Made by a program: the position numbers and the translations under genes. The notes under the pieces were generated by a model that had not been told where the DNA came from, did not search any database, and saw only the letters and a program-made list of their open reading frames with translations. From the NCBI GenBank assembly GCA_949358305.1, contig OX442315.1, positions 16,704,427-16,768,426 of the forward strand: a stretch of DNA of 64,000 nucleotides. The letters are read 5' to 3'. Positions 48,101-60,960 of the stretch are shown here, one piece after another (position 1 is the stretch's first letter; every line of letters begins with the position of its first letter). Source of the DNA: Strigamia acuminata (Eukaryota > Arthropoda > Chilopoda > Geophilomorpha > Linotaeniidae).

Positions 48101-49100
48101 ACCAAAAACATCAAGAACGAAAGATAAAAAAAGAAGAAAAAGAAACGGGAATATTTGCCATCTCCTCTGAGCCGCTAAATTCCGCTCGAACGCGTAGGCT
48201 TCGACGGGGGTGACAAACCAATGACGTGGGATTAGGAGAATGAAACCGACAAGCAGACCGCGGACTTTTCTTGAGTACATTGCGAGCTAACAATTTCATT
48301 TGTGCGCCCCTTTGGAAGATGAAATTTCGCGTTCTTCCGCTCGAAGAAAACAGAAGCAAAAGTTTCCTCGACAACGAACAGATTGTTGACGAGTCGACCT
48401 TCCGCTCCTTTTGCTTGGCCCAAATCGAAGCCCCTTGTAATCCGTCACGTGTTTGTTTGTCCCGTTTTCTATCCTGTTTGTGATGAAATCCGTCCCCGAG
48501 AAATCGCAACCTAGCAGCACAAAAGCCATCTTACAGGATGACTTCCTGTCTCCATCGCAACGGGAGACTTTCTTCCTTTTTTCCTCTCCCTCTCTCTCGT
48601 TTTATACTGTCTCTCTTCTTCTCGATCGAGATCCATCGAGTTGTAGCGTGGAAATTCGATCAGGACTTTAAACTCATCCATTAAAAGCGATAGATAACAA
48701 GTCGCAGTTGTAAATAAAATAAATAAAAGAATTGGGAGGCCGGAAATCAAAGAAACTTTTAACAAGAGCAATAAGAAAAGTATTTTCTAGAAAGACGACT
48801 AAAGTCATCATCAATAATGTAGCACGCAACTTTTCATAACTCGATAGCGTGACAATAAATCATCTATATCGTTCGACCACAGATTTACGACAGTCACGAA
48901 ATCCAAGTCCGGTAGTAACCGAGTTATGCAGTGCGTGAAGTCAACATTACGTCACAAACGCACTCACTCAAGTCTGTTGGTCACAAGCTGTAAGCAGCAA
49001 ATTCACTTCCCTCCATCAACTCAGAGCAACCCAATTCAATTAGCCAAATGGCGGCATCACCGTGGAGACAAGGCCTTTGATCTTCTCTGCACTTTGCACT
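48101..49100. promoter_or_regulatory. Balanced-composition block with an X-box-like site
   Basis: GTCTCCATCGCAAC lies at 48548-48561 and CACGTG at 48447-48452. CG dinucleotides are denser than in the flanks. The regulatory role is inferred only from composition and motifs. Confidence 0.3.
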
Positions 49101-50460
49101 AGAAAAATGTCCGAAATCCGATTGGGTCTTGTACATTGTGAAAATTAAAACACATCATCAACAATCCAAACAAAACCACAGCTTTAAGAATAATAAACAG
49201 GAAATTAATTAACTATTTATACTTCGAAGTTTCATTTTTGAAAACAAACATCGGATGCTTTATGTACTAGTTTAATTTGATATAATTTGGTTTTATCAAA
49301 ATCCGATTGTTTGTTGTGTTTTGTTGAAACAAACGAAAAATGTGTTATCAAACTTGGACATCGTAATGAAATTTGCTATTTTTTGCTTCTTCGTTGTCTC
49401 CAATATAATAAAATTAGTGTTGTACAACGATTTCGAGATTTCAGCCTAATTGCTAATTTCTATTCACTTTAGTTTTCTGGTAAGTGAAGTGAAGTGAGAT
49501 AAGAAGGAGAAAAAAGGCGTCGGTGCTTCCAAACACTACACAGTAAGTGCACAAGAAAAAGATGAAAAGAAAAGAAATCAGATATCTAACGGGAAAAAAG
49601 AGAGAAAACGATCTTGACCAAAATTGCGCCATGAGAGAAGTCCATTTTCTTCTACCTTCAAAACCAAGGTAGCATTTTTTTTAAAACAAAAAAAAAAATC
49701 CATGATTGACAGAGTTATTGGCAGTGTGAAATGCATCTGTCAGAAAACGATTGAAAAACTTGTTTTTTTTTTTTGTTTTTTATTCTTCTCCACCATCCCC
49801 CATTTAAAAAAAAAATTCTTGTTGCCAGCCATCTTTTATATTTTTTTCATTCATTCATTCATCTTTCTTTTACTTTAAGACAAATTTTCTTTCAAGCACT
49901 CGAATAAATTGAAAAAAAGTGCAATATCTCGGCGAGACAAAAACAACAGCTCCAAGTTTGTTTAATAAAATATCAAAATTGGTAAAACACAGACGCATGG
50001 AACGTGAAATAAAGTTTGCAAAAACAGAAACAAGAAAATGATGTTGTTATTGGTTCCCTTTCTGATGAAATGTGCACTTAAATAAAAAAAAAAAAAAAAA
50101 AAAAAACACAACATGTACTGCGTCCCCTTTCTATTCTCCATCACAGTGGACGTTACACCTCAGATTAAACGCATTGGGAAAATGGACAGACGCTGTTCTT
50201 TGATGCTCTAAAAGTCGCCATAGCATGAGAACACTTTTAATGTCACAAGATTTATTCGCCAGCAAAAAAATAAAAAAATAAAAAAAAATTTTAAAAAATA
50301 AATTGAAATGCACTTTCGTTTATCTTCAAATTGCCTTAAAAACCAATTTTCACATACCATTAAGGGAATAATAGAGTATATATAGGAGGAAAACCCAAAG
50401 CGGATGCAGTTAAATTTCATATTGACTCTAGATAGACTTAAGACGCTAACCTACTTTAGA
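49101..50460. other. AT-rich low-complexity stretch
   Basis: It contains a 23-base A tract (50084-50106) and several T tracts. A + strand GTAAGT at 49482 follows no convincing exon. Confidence 0.6.
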
Positions 50461-53400
50461 AAGCTATTTTGACTTTCTTTTAAAGGTAATATTTTGAACC
50501 TCGATGCCCTTAAGTGAGCCTGTCAAGAAAATTAAGTTTGTCACTGTTGCCACAGCGACAGGCAGGAAAACATCCTTGATCTGATTTCCTAGGAGAAAGC
50601 CAGAAAAAGTACCCTCTATTTTTATTTCGGGTTGGGAAGATTGCAACCAGTAAATTGAGGTGAAAGGAAAAGGCAGTCTGAACTGATGGACGGGTTCCTT
50701 CAAGAGAAGGGAGAAGGTCACGCCCCAAGCGACCCTCTTCTCTTCCTCTCACGTCAATCGCCTTTTTAGGAAACAATAAAAAGCCCGTTAGAGTCAATCT
50801 CGACAAGACGCTCGTGAATGCAATTAAAGATTAAAGACAGATTAAATCCCTCACTTTAGCGTCAATTGACACGCCAACTAAGTTGGGAAAGCGGCGGCCA
50901 GCAAACTTTTTATTAAACAAGGGAAGAGAGAGAAGGGAGGCACAGTCCAATTTTTCACTCGAATGACGCGCGACAAATATTCAAACGCGTGCGGTTCACC
51001 AAAACTAAATAAAATAAAACGCTCCCACGCAAACTCCCATAACCAATTTGGCTGTATGTAAATTTCCAAACAGAATTCTATCTTTTATTCCATTCAAAAC
51101 GAGAGGGAAAACTCGGCATCGTCGTGGAGTGCAAACATTTAGACATTGCAGCGAATTGATGGCTCAATTTACCCGGACGCATCTCAAAAGTGCAATACGG
51201 AGAAAAAGCACACAAAAATGAGGCAAGCCAGATAAATTGTAGGCGGTTTACTGAAGGGAGAAACTTCCATAACTCATCAAATCGCTCACGATTTGATTTA
51301 GCCGACGAGTATTGGTGGCGGCTGCGACGGGGGCGAGGGGCGACGGGTTGAAAGGGAAGGAGTTTCAATAAACCGCGCGTCACACGAGAATATAAATGAT
51401 ATCTCGGTGCATCCGTTGGGTTTCGTGCATTCATCCCCCTGCCATTGTCAGTTTCTTCGGGACGGCGTGCAACCATTTGGGGTTGCCATGACAACCCACC
51501 TTCAAGGGGTGCAAGTGTAAGGTTTCTGTTATCGAACATTCTCTCGAGATGAAAACGAAAGAGCCGCATCTCGTCAACGAGGGAAAATAAATGTTGCCCA
51601 GAACGAACAAAATAAAAAAAATTGCGACGACAAATTTCCTGCAATCAACTTGCAATAGGCAAAAAAAGGGCTCGAAATCAAAATAGCAATTCTCCACTTT
51701 TCTTTCTTTCTTTCTTTTTTCATTTTTTCTTATTAGTCCCAAAAGTTTCTTGTTTTTTTTTTTGCAAATTGCAAAAATATTCAGCATGTTGACAAAAGTT
51801 TTAAAACTGTTGTTCGAGACTTAACTTGTAAATTCCCTTAAAAGCATGCTTTTGTTTATTCGAACAAGAAATCCCAACAGTATCATGATTCCGAGTTGGA
51901 GGACACAGTTGGACGTTGTCAGTTGCCAAATGAGTGTGTGATAAAACAAAAGGCACTCTCGGGTCATCTCACACTGGCCTCTGCCCGCTCTGCTAGTCTC
52001 CAGAAACCCCATACCACCGCAAGACGAACGACAATCCCAACTGTCAACAAATGGCCGCCATTTAACCACAATTTAAAACAACTTCAATTAAGCCTAATGC
52101 AGCACAAATTGCGTAGACAAAAACCAGTTCCATTTGCAACCCCCTTTAATGCACGCACGCAAAACACATTCAAAAAACGACTCTTATTTTCTTTTTCCTT
52201 TTTTTAAAAAAAGAAAAACTGCGCCCACTCTCACTCCGCCAACATCAAAATCCAATGCCACAAACCTCTCACGGGTTTCTGATACTCCCGGTGCAGCGTA
52301 TTTCTTTTTGACCGGATATGAAAAACTGACCGAAACCTTCCTCTACCCTCGCCTCTCTTCAGTCCACTGAGCTCTTTTCACGGCGTGAGCCCATTCAAAC
52401 AAAAAACCATACCATGCACCACTTCAAAGATATCGCCTTCTGACCAACACACGCACCTTCCTTCCTGTAAAATAGGGATCCTTAAACAGATATCTTGAGG
52501 CCAGAAATAAACAAGTTTGACCATCTACGAGTGTACAACCAAGCAAAATATGTCCTATTAATTTAAACTTATAAAATACGGTGTACGAAAATGTGTTTCT
52601 ATTTATGGTAAAGGTCATTCGAATTTATTCTTCACAATTTCAAACTGAAAAAAGAAGAAGAAGAAAAAAATACACAATTTACTCTTCAAAGTGTGATGTG
52701 AATGTACAAGCGCAAGTAACAACCAAAGAAACGGCGTGACTTCGCCATCAAATGAAATAAAAATGTGCCACGCATGACGCACAAAAAATTCTATACAACT
52801 TTCGTTTTCAATTTTTCCAAAACTGCATCTAAGCGCATTCACACAACTTAGCACCAAATTTGAAGTTAGATAAAATGAAAATCAGAAAGACCCAACACAA
52901 AAAAAAGTGAGTAAAAAGAGAAAGTAAAAAAAAAAAGAAGAAAAAAAAAATAGATTTGTCGTCGCTTTTCTACACCTGTTGACACAAAAGACGCTATCAT
53001 CACGCGCTGGCTGCGACGCCCAGGCTTCGGAGTTGAAATGAGGGTGGCCAACATTCATTTCCAACACAAAAGATGGCGTATACGAAGGCCTTGGGCAGGC
53101 TGAGCAGATTAATCAAGCTGAGCAATTAGTGCACTGCCATCTTTCTCCCTTCGGCTGCAGCAGAGCAGACTCCCATTCGGAATTAGTGTTCGTCAATTTC
53201 CACAACTCCAGCGCATTCAACTTAAAACTTAATTAAAATATTGACTTGAAAATATTAATCTGCCACATGATAGTGAAAGAATGATTAAAATTATACGTTG
53301 CCCTTGATCATATTTTCGTCGAACAACGTATTATACTTAGGAATCCCTGGAAATGAAAATCAGTTACCAGGTATTTAATAAGACGGAACCGAAATAACCG

Positions 53401-54539
53401 AAAATAACAAGGCTGTTTTAGAAAACAAGTCGAAAACAGCTCTCATCAAACGTGTTTCCATGGCAGCCGATAACAAATCCTTTCTCATCCGCGGATCTCC
53501 GAGCATTTGTTCCTTTTGCCTGGATGCAATCATAATTTGAAAATGATAAACATTTCGCCAAATTCCTCCTTTCTCCGCCTTATTTTCGGCCGTAAGATGT
53601 CGATAGAATTATTATCTGCTTCAATTCTCATTGCCCACGCCTGCTTATGAAAAGCTCAGATTTCAGCCTAATTAAAACGCTCGACATTGGTGTTGTAGGC
53701 AAGTCTCTAATGACCACGCGACTCAGGACCCTTTTATCCAATCAATTTTGACTTTAATAAATCTCAGATGTTGACTTCCTGTCACAATTTAATTTATCAA
53801 TTTCTATATGAATTGGGACGGATCAGAAACCCACTTACAGCTTCGAGTAGCAAATTTGATCACTCCGTCGTACAAGATGAAATTATTTGCCCGCATCTCA
53901 TTAAAGACTGCTTCAACTTATTAAACTTAAAAATCACTTTTCTTTTCTATTTATTTCAATTTAACCTGTGTTTGTCTACTGCTCGACAGATTTCTTTCAT
54001 TTCAACCCAAATTTGCACATCGCTTTTCCCCAATCGTAAAATTCTTCGCCCGAGTTTTAATTTGGTGGCCGCAGCAAGTCAATCTGTGGTCGCACGATGG
54101 CGCAAACAAATTAATATTCAGAGACATTTTCGTGATTTTATAATGTGAAATAGATCTATTCGATAAACTAACGCTTAATTTTAGTCTACAGTACAATATA
54201 CACAAGAACCATGTGTACACAAGCTTATTTATCAGATTTTAATCGAAACTTAATTATGCAGCTGTCAAACTGCAACCCAGCTCTGCAATAAATATAAAAC
54301 TCGAACGAGCCTCGACTCAATACACTGGAAAAGGCAACAAGTGCTGAAAGAGGGTCGAGCATGGGGAAGCAAATTTGCAATGGTGCAATGCAGGAGAAAG
54401 TTGTGGCGAGTTCAAGTGTGAAACCGAAAAGAGAGAATGCAATCAGAGGCGGTTAGTCGCCTTCTCGTTTGCACTAATCGCTTCACAATGATGAATGTAA
54501 CTTAGAGGACAGTAGCCTGCACTACTCCCTCGAGCTGTA
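50461..54539. other. Upstream intron with two X-box-like palindromes
   Basis: GTTGCCATGACAAC (51482-51495) and GTTTCCATGGCAGC (53454-53467) match the RFX X-box form; a half-match is at 50546-50560. A minus-strand frame at 51078-51569 runs 163 codons from its first ATG but shows no domain and may be chance. Confidence 0.45.
51482..51495. promoter_or_regulatory. X-box-like palindrome
   Basis: GTTGCCATGACAAC fits both X-box half sites with an AT spacer. It is among the best matches in the window. Confidence 0.5.
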
Positions 54540-56520
54540 CGCGCCGCACCAAGCGCCCAGGAGTCATAAATCACCCGTTACTCGAGCTTGTGTATGGCCC
54601 TCAATATTTTCCAAATGAGCGGCTTTAACAGGTGATCGCACTAGGTGATTGGATGTGGGCAACCACGTCTACATTTGCTCCACTTCAGCGAGCAAAAAGT
54701 CATGCACGGACGAAGAGAAGAGTGGCACCGCTGCTGCAGTTCCCTTCCTCCCAACATCTAATCTAGTCGGGAACAAATCATAGTATTCGCGACATCCCCC
54801 TCATCATATTACAAAAAAAGAACGGGAAAAAAACGGGGGAGACGTCATCCGATTGATGGCAGGAGGGAACTTGTCCAGATATGCACGTTCTACTTGCAAA
54901 TCCTCGCATCACCAGTGCGCCGCGCGCGCTCGTTTTTCTTTCTTGCGTTTAACTCGCGTGCAGGCTCGGAGCAAAAGCAAAACGTCGGAATATTATCACG
55001 TTCGCTTTGTTTGTGTAAATCTTTAAGTTCGAAATATTTGCTCGCGGCCATCGATTCTTTAATTCCCCTTCGCAATATACACTTGGGTAAAACTCGGGAG
55101 AGCAAACTGAGCTCGTTGCAATTGCCTCTCTCTCCTTATCTGGACCAAGGAGCCACGACCCAAATTTGCTTATCAAAGGCCATTCGTTATTTTCACAAGG
55201 TGTCCAGCTTTATCAGGTTTCGTATTAAGTGTCGTGTTATCACCGCCCAGTTGCCCGTTACACCCGGTCTCGCACGGGCGTAGTCGAGGCAGCCGGCAGC
55301 GGCCATAACCACCTCTACTCTGTATAGCGGGTTCCTTCACCTCGAGAGCCCTCTTTTCTCCATTAGTTTACGAAAAGGAAAAGCGTAGCGGGCTTTTCGC
55401 ATTCTTTGCAAACAAGACAAATTACACGCAGTGTTAATTTCTAAATGCCGGCCTCGTACATCACTTAGCTCTCGAGAACGAGAAGACTGCAAAACTGGTG
55501 ACCATCAGTCAAAATGTCAACTCGGCTCCATCCGACTCACGAAACGCACGCAAAGGGCTCCGAAAAGAGTGCAAACATCTTCCCGGTTCACCTCAAGCGT
55601 CGCACTATTAACACCAAACATGCTTCATTGCATTTTAACAAGGAATAAAAGCCAGGGAATTTTATCACGCGTGTCTACCTAACAAACCAAACCACACACG
55701 CACACAAACCCTGATGAGGAAGTTCGCTACAAACTTATGAAACACTACCTGAAAACGAATAAATGAAATCAACTCGACCCGATAAATAGAGCATAAAACA
55801 CTGATAAGCATCTACTCGTTCTGTAATCGCGAGTTAAAAAGCCTCCATTCGCCATGATTCATCGCCGGCGCTAGGAGGGGGCACACCGACTGATCGTGAG
55901 TTTTGTTTTCAAAACAAAAAGAAAAACGATTACGCAGTAGAAGCAAGCAGGGAGAGACGAAGGGAGATACAATAAAAAGAGTCCACTTACCGCCAGCATA
56001 TCACATTCAAAGTGCGTGAGCCCTGCTTTCGCCCAACCAGTGGCGGAGCAACGTGCCTGCAGAGTTTGGCGAGGGGGCGCTAGTGGAGCGAGACGAGAAG
56101 AGCTTGCACGGCGGCACACCTGGTCTGAACCAATGCCATTGCTCGGAGGTGCTGCCCACTACCACTCGGGAACGGCCCACGGCTTGACACGGGCCACACG
56201 CGCGCGCACACACACTCGCGCGGACAAACAAACACTCGACAAGCAAAGCCTTGCGCGCGCTCCTCCAATCGACCGACAGGCTCAACAGCTGCGGTGGGGG
56301 AATGGGGGATGAGGGAAAGAGAGGGAAATGCCTAGCCTCGTCACCAGGAGTAGTTACTACGCCTATCAAAAGGGGAAAAGAAGGAATAAGAGTGAGAGAG
56401 AGAGAGCGGCGCAGTCAGAGAGGAAGGGAAAACACAAACGAAAGAACAAGCGCCGGAATGGGGAAATGAGCGCTTTTGCACGAGTCCAATCTGCGTGTTG
56501 GTTCACAAGTGGCTGCAACT
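54540..56520 (-). promoter_or_regulatory. CpG-rich block: candidate internal promoter of the CELF gene
   Basis: CG dinucleotides are conspicuously frequent, for example in 54900-54960 and 56160-56260, against an AT-rich background. The block contains the candidate first exon ending at 55991 on the minus strand. A TATA-like ATATAAAACTC occurs near 54293 on the + strand, just outside the block. Promoter activity is inferred. Confidence 0.4.
55991..56260 (-). other. Candidate alternative first exon of the CELF gene
   Basis: It ends at a consensus donor GGCG|GTAAGTGG (exon base 55991). The last in-frame ATG (55997-55999) gives Met-Leu-Ala and leaves the exon in phase 0. That is exactly the phase at which the 31462-31510 exon begins, so the product would start M-L-A-M-N-R-P. 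A start-stop pair ATGTGA lies one base upstream of this ATG. The 5' limit given is nominal. Confidence 0.35.
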
Positions 56521-59500
56521 TTGTGCGTTGTTCGTTTCACTCGTACAGGAAAAAGGTTTCAACCTTGGACTGCTATTACCGTCACTTGTCATTTCCAGAA
56601 TCCGACGCCACGAGTACCGAAAAGGCGGCCGTTCTCACTCCCTCTCGTGCGGCAGAGTATTTCATTAGTTGACAGCCTTCTAGTACCGCCCCTTCACTTT
56701 ATCTGCCTCGCAGCACTGGATAGGAGAGAGAAGATTGCCACCAACTAAAATATTTCACGTTTTTAACAAATTTCCTTTTTTTTTCTTCTCTCTCTAAATT
56801 TTTCTCATCACTTTTTTCTTGCACTCGTACTCGAATTTCGCCAAAAGCCCAAAACACACAAATAGACTTTCTAAAGAGACAGGCAATTTTCTACAATTTA
56901 ACCTCGGGGTATCCTTTTCTCTTTTCCGTACTTTGAAAAAGAAGAAGAAGAAGAAGAAAAAAAAATGGCGAAAAAAAGTTTAAAGGGAAATAAAATTATC
57001 CATCGACTTTATTTTTAAAATGAAATTTTTATTCCATTTTAATTTATCCCATTCATCCAAACACATGTCACTCAGGATATTTATGCCTTTTTCATGTCAT
57101 TTTATCGAAAGCAACTCGGAAATGAATCGCGGGAATAAAGTCATACGAGTGTGTTACATCATTAATTCACATTATGCTTAAACATGTCGGATGAGGGCGG
57201 GGAGAGCCGCCATCGGCAACTAGCAACATGGGGTTTCACTCAACTCAGCCTCGTTATTAATTTCGCATCCTTTTTCTTCAAAGTGGGATTTGCAAACACC
57301 ATCTAACACGATCCGCATTACGTAACAAATCACTATGGCAACACAAACTAAAGCCGCCAATAAATAAAGAAAACAAAGTAATGAAATACACAGAAACAAA
57401 ACAACGAAAACAAGAGCGAAATAATAACGCAGATGGAAAATAAAACATAAAAAAAATAAAAATAAAAATAAAAATAAAAAGGCATTTCTCAACCAACCAT
57501 TTTCTTTGGTCATTTTCCTTACACAATAAATCTTTGGGAAAGAGTCTGACTTCTGCTATCAAGATAATAACTCTTTAGTGCAATATTCCACCATTGGCCC
57601 AGAAATGTCACGGGTCAATTTCGAAACTGCAAAACCCTTTTTCAAAGCTTGTTTTAATTCCAACCAGTAATGTCCAAAGTGGTGAAGTCATCCAAACTCC
57701 ACAGCAAACCCAGATGCATCGCATTTTCATGCCAGCAAGCACCTTTAGCACTTGATGATTCGACAACTTCACTTGGTGAAGAAGGGAAGCTTGCAGCACA
57801 TTAATTTGACGTACACACCGCCCCGTCGCATCGGATGACTATCCGGTATATTAATTCCAGCAGGAACATGCTCCACCACTCAACCCTCGTGCACGCACCC
57901 AGATTCCAAATGAAGGCATCTGCTGCTTCCATAACTCCCCACCACTATCTTCTGCCTTCTCTAATCACACTAACAAACAAATCAACAAATGGATAAAAAT
58001 CTCACCCACAACACACCGCACTGACTCGAGCGAGATTACAACAAAGTAGTGACACTTGTGTGCTGTTCTTGCAATAAACTTTCGTCAAATTTAACTGAGT
58101 GTTAGTCAAATTACTCGGTTAACATAAAACATGAAATAACGACAAGAAATGAGCGTGTTCGATTAAAACTAATGATAGATTGATGCGTCAACGGTTGATA
58201 AACATGTCGATAAAAATCAGGCATAAATAAAGTGCTATTTTACGTTAATGTTCTCTAGAGACAAATAGAAACAAATGGATGGTTTTGAACTTTTAGAAAG
58301 TCCCCGAATGTATAAAATTCGATAAAAAACATAATAGTTACCTCAGTTTCCTTCGCCAAATGCGAATTTCACGTTGAAAACTCGCGATTCCGTTTTCAAA
58401 CGACGTTTAAAGTCCATTGCTTTTACATAAACTCCACTTTGACTATCTCACATCAGCAATAAAATAATTGTAATAATTGCAGCAGACATTGTCACTTGCA
58501 ACGCTCCAACCAATCCATTACAGTAGAGAAAAAAGAGAGAGAAAAAACAAGTTAATTGCACATTACTTGGCCGTTTAATAAAACTGTGCTGGAGTTTACA
58601 CCAAATATTGGTGAATCGATTGTCAAGTAACAGTAATGGAATGTTAGAGTGGAAAAATGTAAATGTCACAAACCCGTTAATGAGATGGAACAATTTCATT
58701 TGATTGACAAATTGATAAGTTGCAGCCTTCTGTTTATTTTCGGCAATGGCATTTACTTGCTCTGCTAAGCTCCCCACGGAGACCAGCAGCTGTAACCTCT
58801 TTTGTAATTCCGCTTTGTTGTTGTGTCATTAATATTTATGCCACACTTGGTGCCTCTGATTGGCAAAAAGCCAGTCGACTGTCTCGTCAAAATACACACC
58901 CGTTTTGTTTGTTTGCTACCAAAACTTGCCTCTTCTTCATTGCTCACAAAAATTTAATATCGAGAAAATAAATCTGTTTATTGGCAGTCAAGTTCTTCCC
59001 GAGACAAAGAGCTTTCTTCTTTTTCTTTTTTTTTATTTATTTACTTTCATGTCGGTGAAGTTTTCGGATGACCCACGAGTGTGACCTTCTTTGGCCATTC
59101 GAGAACTCGACTTGCACCACGAGTCGAAGCATCAACCGACACGAAATTACGTCGAATTGTGGTAAAGACATAAGAGAATAAATCAAACATCGAGTGCCAC
59201 ATCTTCCAATTGCTGTTTACTTCTGCCAATGTCAACACGATCCAAAAGTCTCCCCACTTAAGTCGAAAAACAGAAACGGAAAGATCATTGCCATCGAGTG
59301 AGGAAGGAAATAACGCCACACAAACAACACACCAAACAACCCATGCCCTTCCCCTCGATCTCTCTCTCTCTCTCTCTTCCACTTGCTAAGCAGGGAAAAA
59401 GGATCATTTCTTTAAGCTGACAAAATGAATTGTGATTCTGTCAAAAAAGACAAGCTAAATTCAAATATATTTTCTGTGATTATCATAGTACATGGAAGCA

Positions 59501-60700
59501 AAAAACGTTGTGGGGTGGAAGGAATGATGGCAGAATCCACGATGAAGCTGTTGTGCCTGCAAACCTCTTTTTCCTTCGGCGAAGCTCCATTAGAGCCACT
59601 TGTGCAGCTTAAGCACCCAACCATAGCGCTCGAACCCCAAGCCCCCACTCGCCTCCAATTTTCACATTTTTCATTACAGGTGTACCCCGTGAGAGCTATG
59701 CAGCTGTACGAGGGGCCGCCACCACCGTGTAGTTACACTTCTTTGCATCCCGCACAACGAATTAGCCGCAACAAATACGAATAAAATAAAATAATGACAT
59801 CCGATGTTCATTAATAACTTCAATCACGTCTTTTATTACATAGTAAATTACCCTTAATGAGTCTTACAAACTCTTTTTCCAAACATCGGGAAAAGAAACC
59901 ACCGAAAAACAAAAATAAATAACGCGGACAAAAAAGTGAAGAAATAAAATCCAAAAACATTATCATTAATGTCGTGTAATGAAAAAAGTTGGAGTCGATA
60001 GCATGACTTAATGAAAAAGATAATTAAAAATGGGTGAAACATAAATAACAGGAAATAAAAAGAAGAGTAAAAGCGCCTCCTCCGTTCCCAAATCCCATCA
60101 TCGACGTATAATTGTGCCGGGCCATTTATTGGTAGCAAACTTGTATGTGATTCGTCTCGAGCAATCGAAGAAAGAAGAGATTAGTGGGCGGAGCAGCTAA
60201 CACCAATCTGTAGTGCACACATTTTCCACCGTGTGCCCCCCCCCCCAGCCACCCCCTCAGAACGCATTTTCTGCTCGCTGTTTACCACGTTATGTTGAAG
60301 AGCCTCGGAAAATTATATATCGCTTGGACCCACTCTTGATCTGATGGGATATTTATCGAGTTCTTCTCACGCGGTCGCCTTCAGCTTCACTCGGATTACG
60401 GGCTCTGCTCTGGCTTATTGGAATGGATTGGCAAACTGTATATACCACACTCCAAGTTCGTATTAGAGACAAACATCAAATATTAATTGCCATGTCAAGT
60501 CCATCACTTGGCTTCTGGTCCCTTAGACCAAAGTCACTCGTCAAATTTCCTCCTATTATCGTGATAAATAATCTGGACTCGAACAATCTTTACAATACTT
60601 CTAGCTTTGCAATTGAATGAATTACACTTTTGGGACACTCGCACCTCTTTATGGATGACCCACTATCCGCTGTGATCCCACTGGAGGCACCTAATAAATC
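56521..60700. other. Region upstream of the candidate promoter
   Basis: It contains GAA repeats (56941-56958), a CT run (59359-59377) and a C-rich spot near 60235-60255. A minus-strand donor-like GTGAGA lies near 58006. No coding exon was recognised; RRM1 motifs were looked for by eye without success. Confidence 0.5.
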
Positions 60701-60779
60701 TCCGCCTCACAATGCTCGCACCTTTTAAACTTAAATTTATAAAATCAAGATATTTTGTCAACTATTTAAATTGCTTATG

Positions 60780-60960
60780 GATATTTTTCTTTTAAATTTA
60801 TTTTAAATTTAAATTTGTTTTTTTTTTTTTTTTTTTTTTAAAAAAATAAAAATAAAAAATAAAAAAATCACAGTCTGCATTGCAGATAAAATTTCTCATT
60901 TTTTTTATTATTTTATTTATTTTAAAAACTCGCTTCCAAACGAAAATAAAAATCCCTCGG
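60780..60960. repeat. Low-complexity A/T stretch with a T22 tract
   Basis: A run of 22 T (60818-60839) is flanked by A/T-only sequence. Confidence 0.85.

Noticed and set aside
51078-51644. 188-codon minus-strand frame (163 from the first ATG), including CAFSPYC that faintly recalls RRM1 RNP1
   Set aside because: The surrounding residues do not fit RRM1 and no splice sites match. A frame this long is expected about once by chance in 64 kb.
54894-55283. 129-codon + strand frame in the CpG-rich block
   Set aside because: The open frame is explained by low stop-codon density in GC-richer DNA. No homology was recognised.
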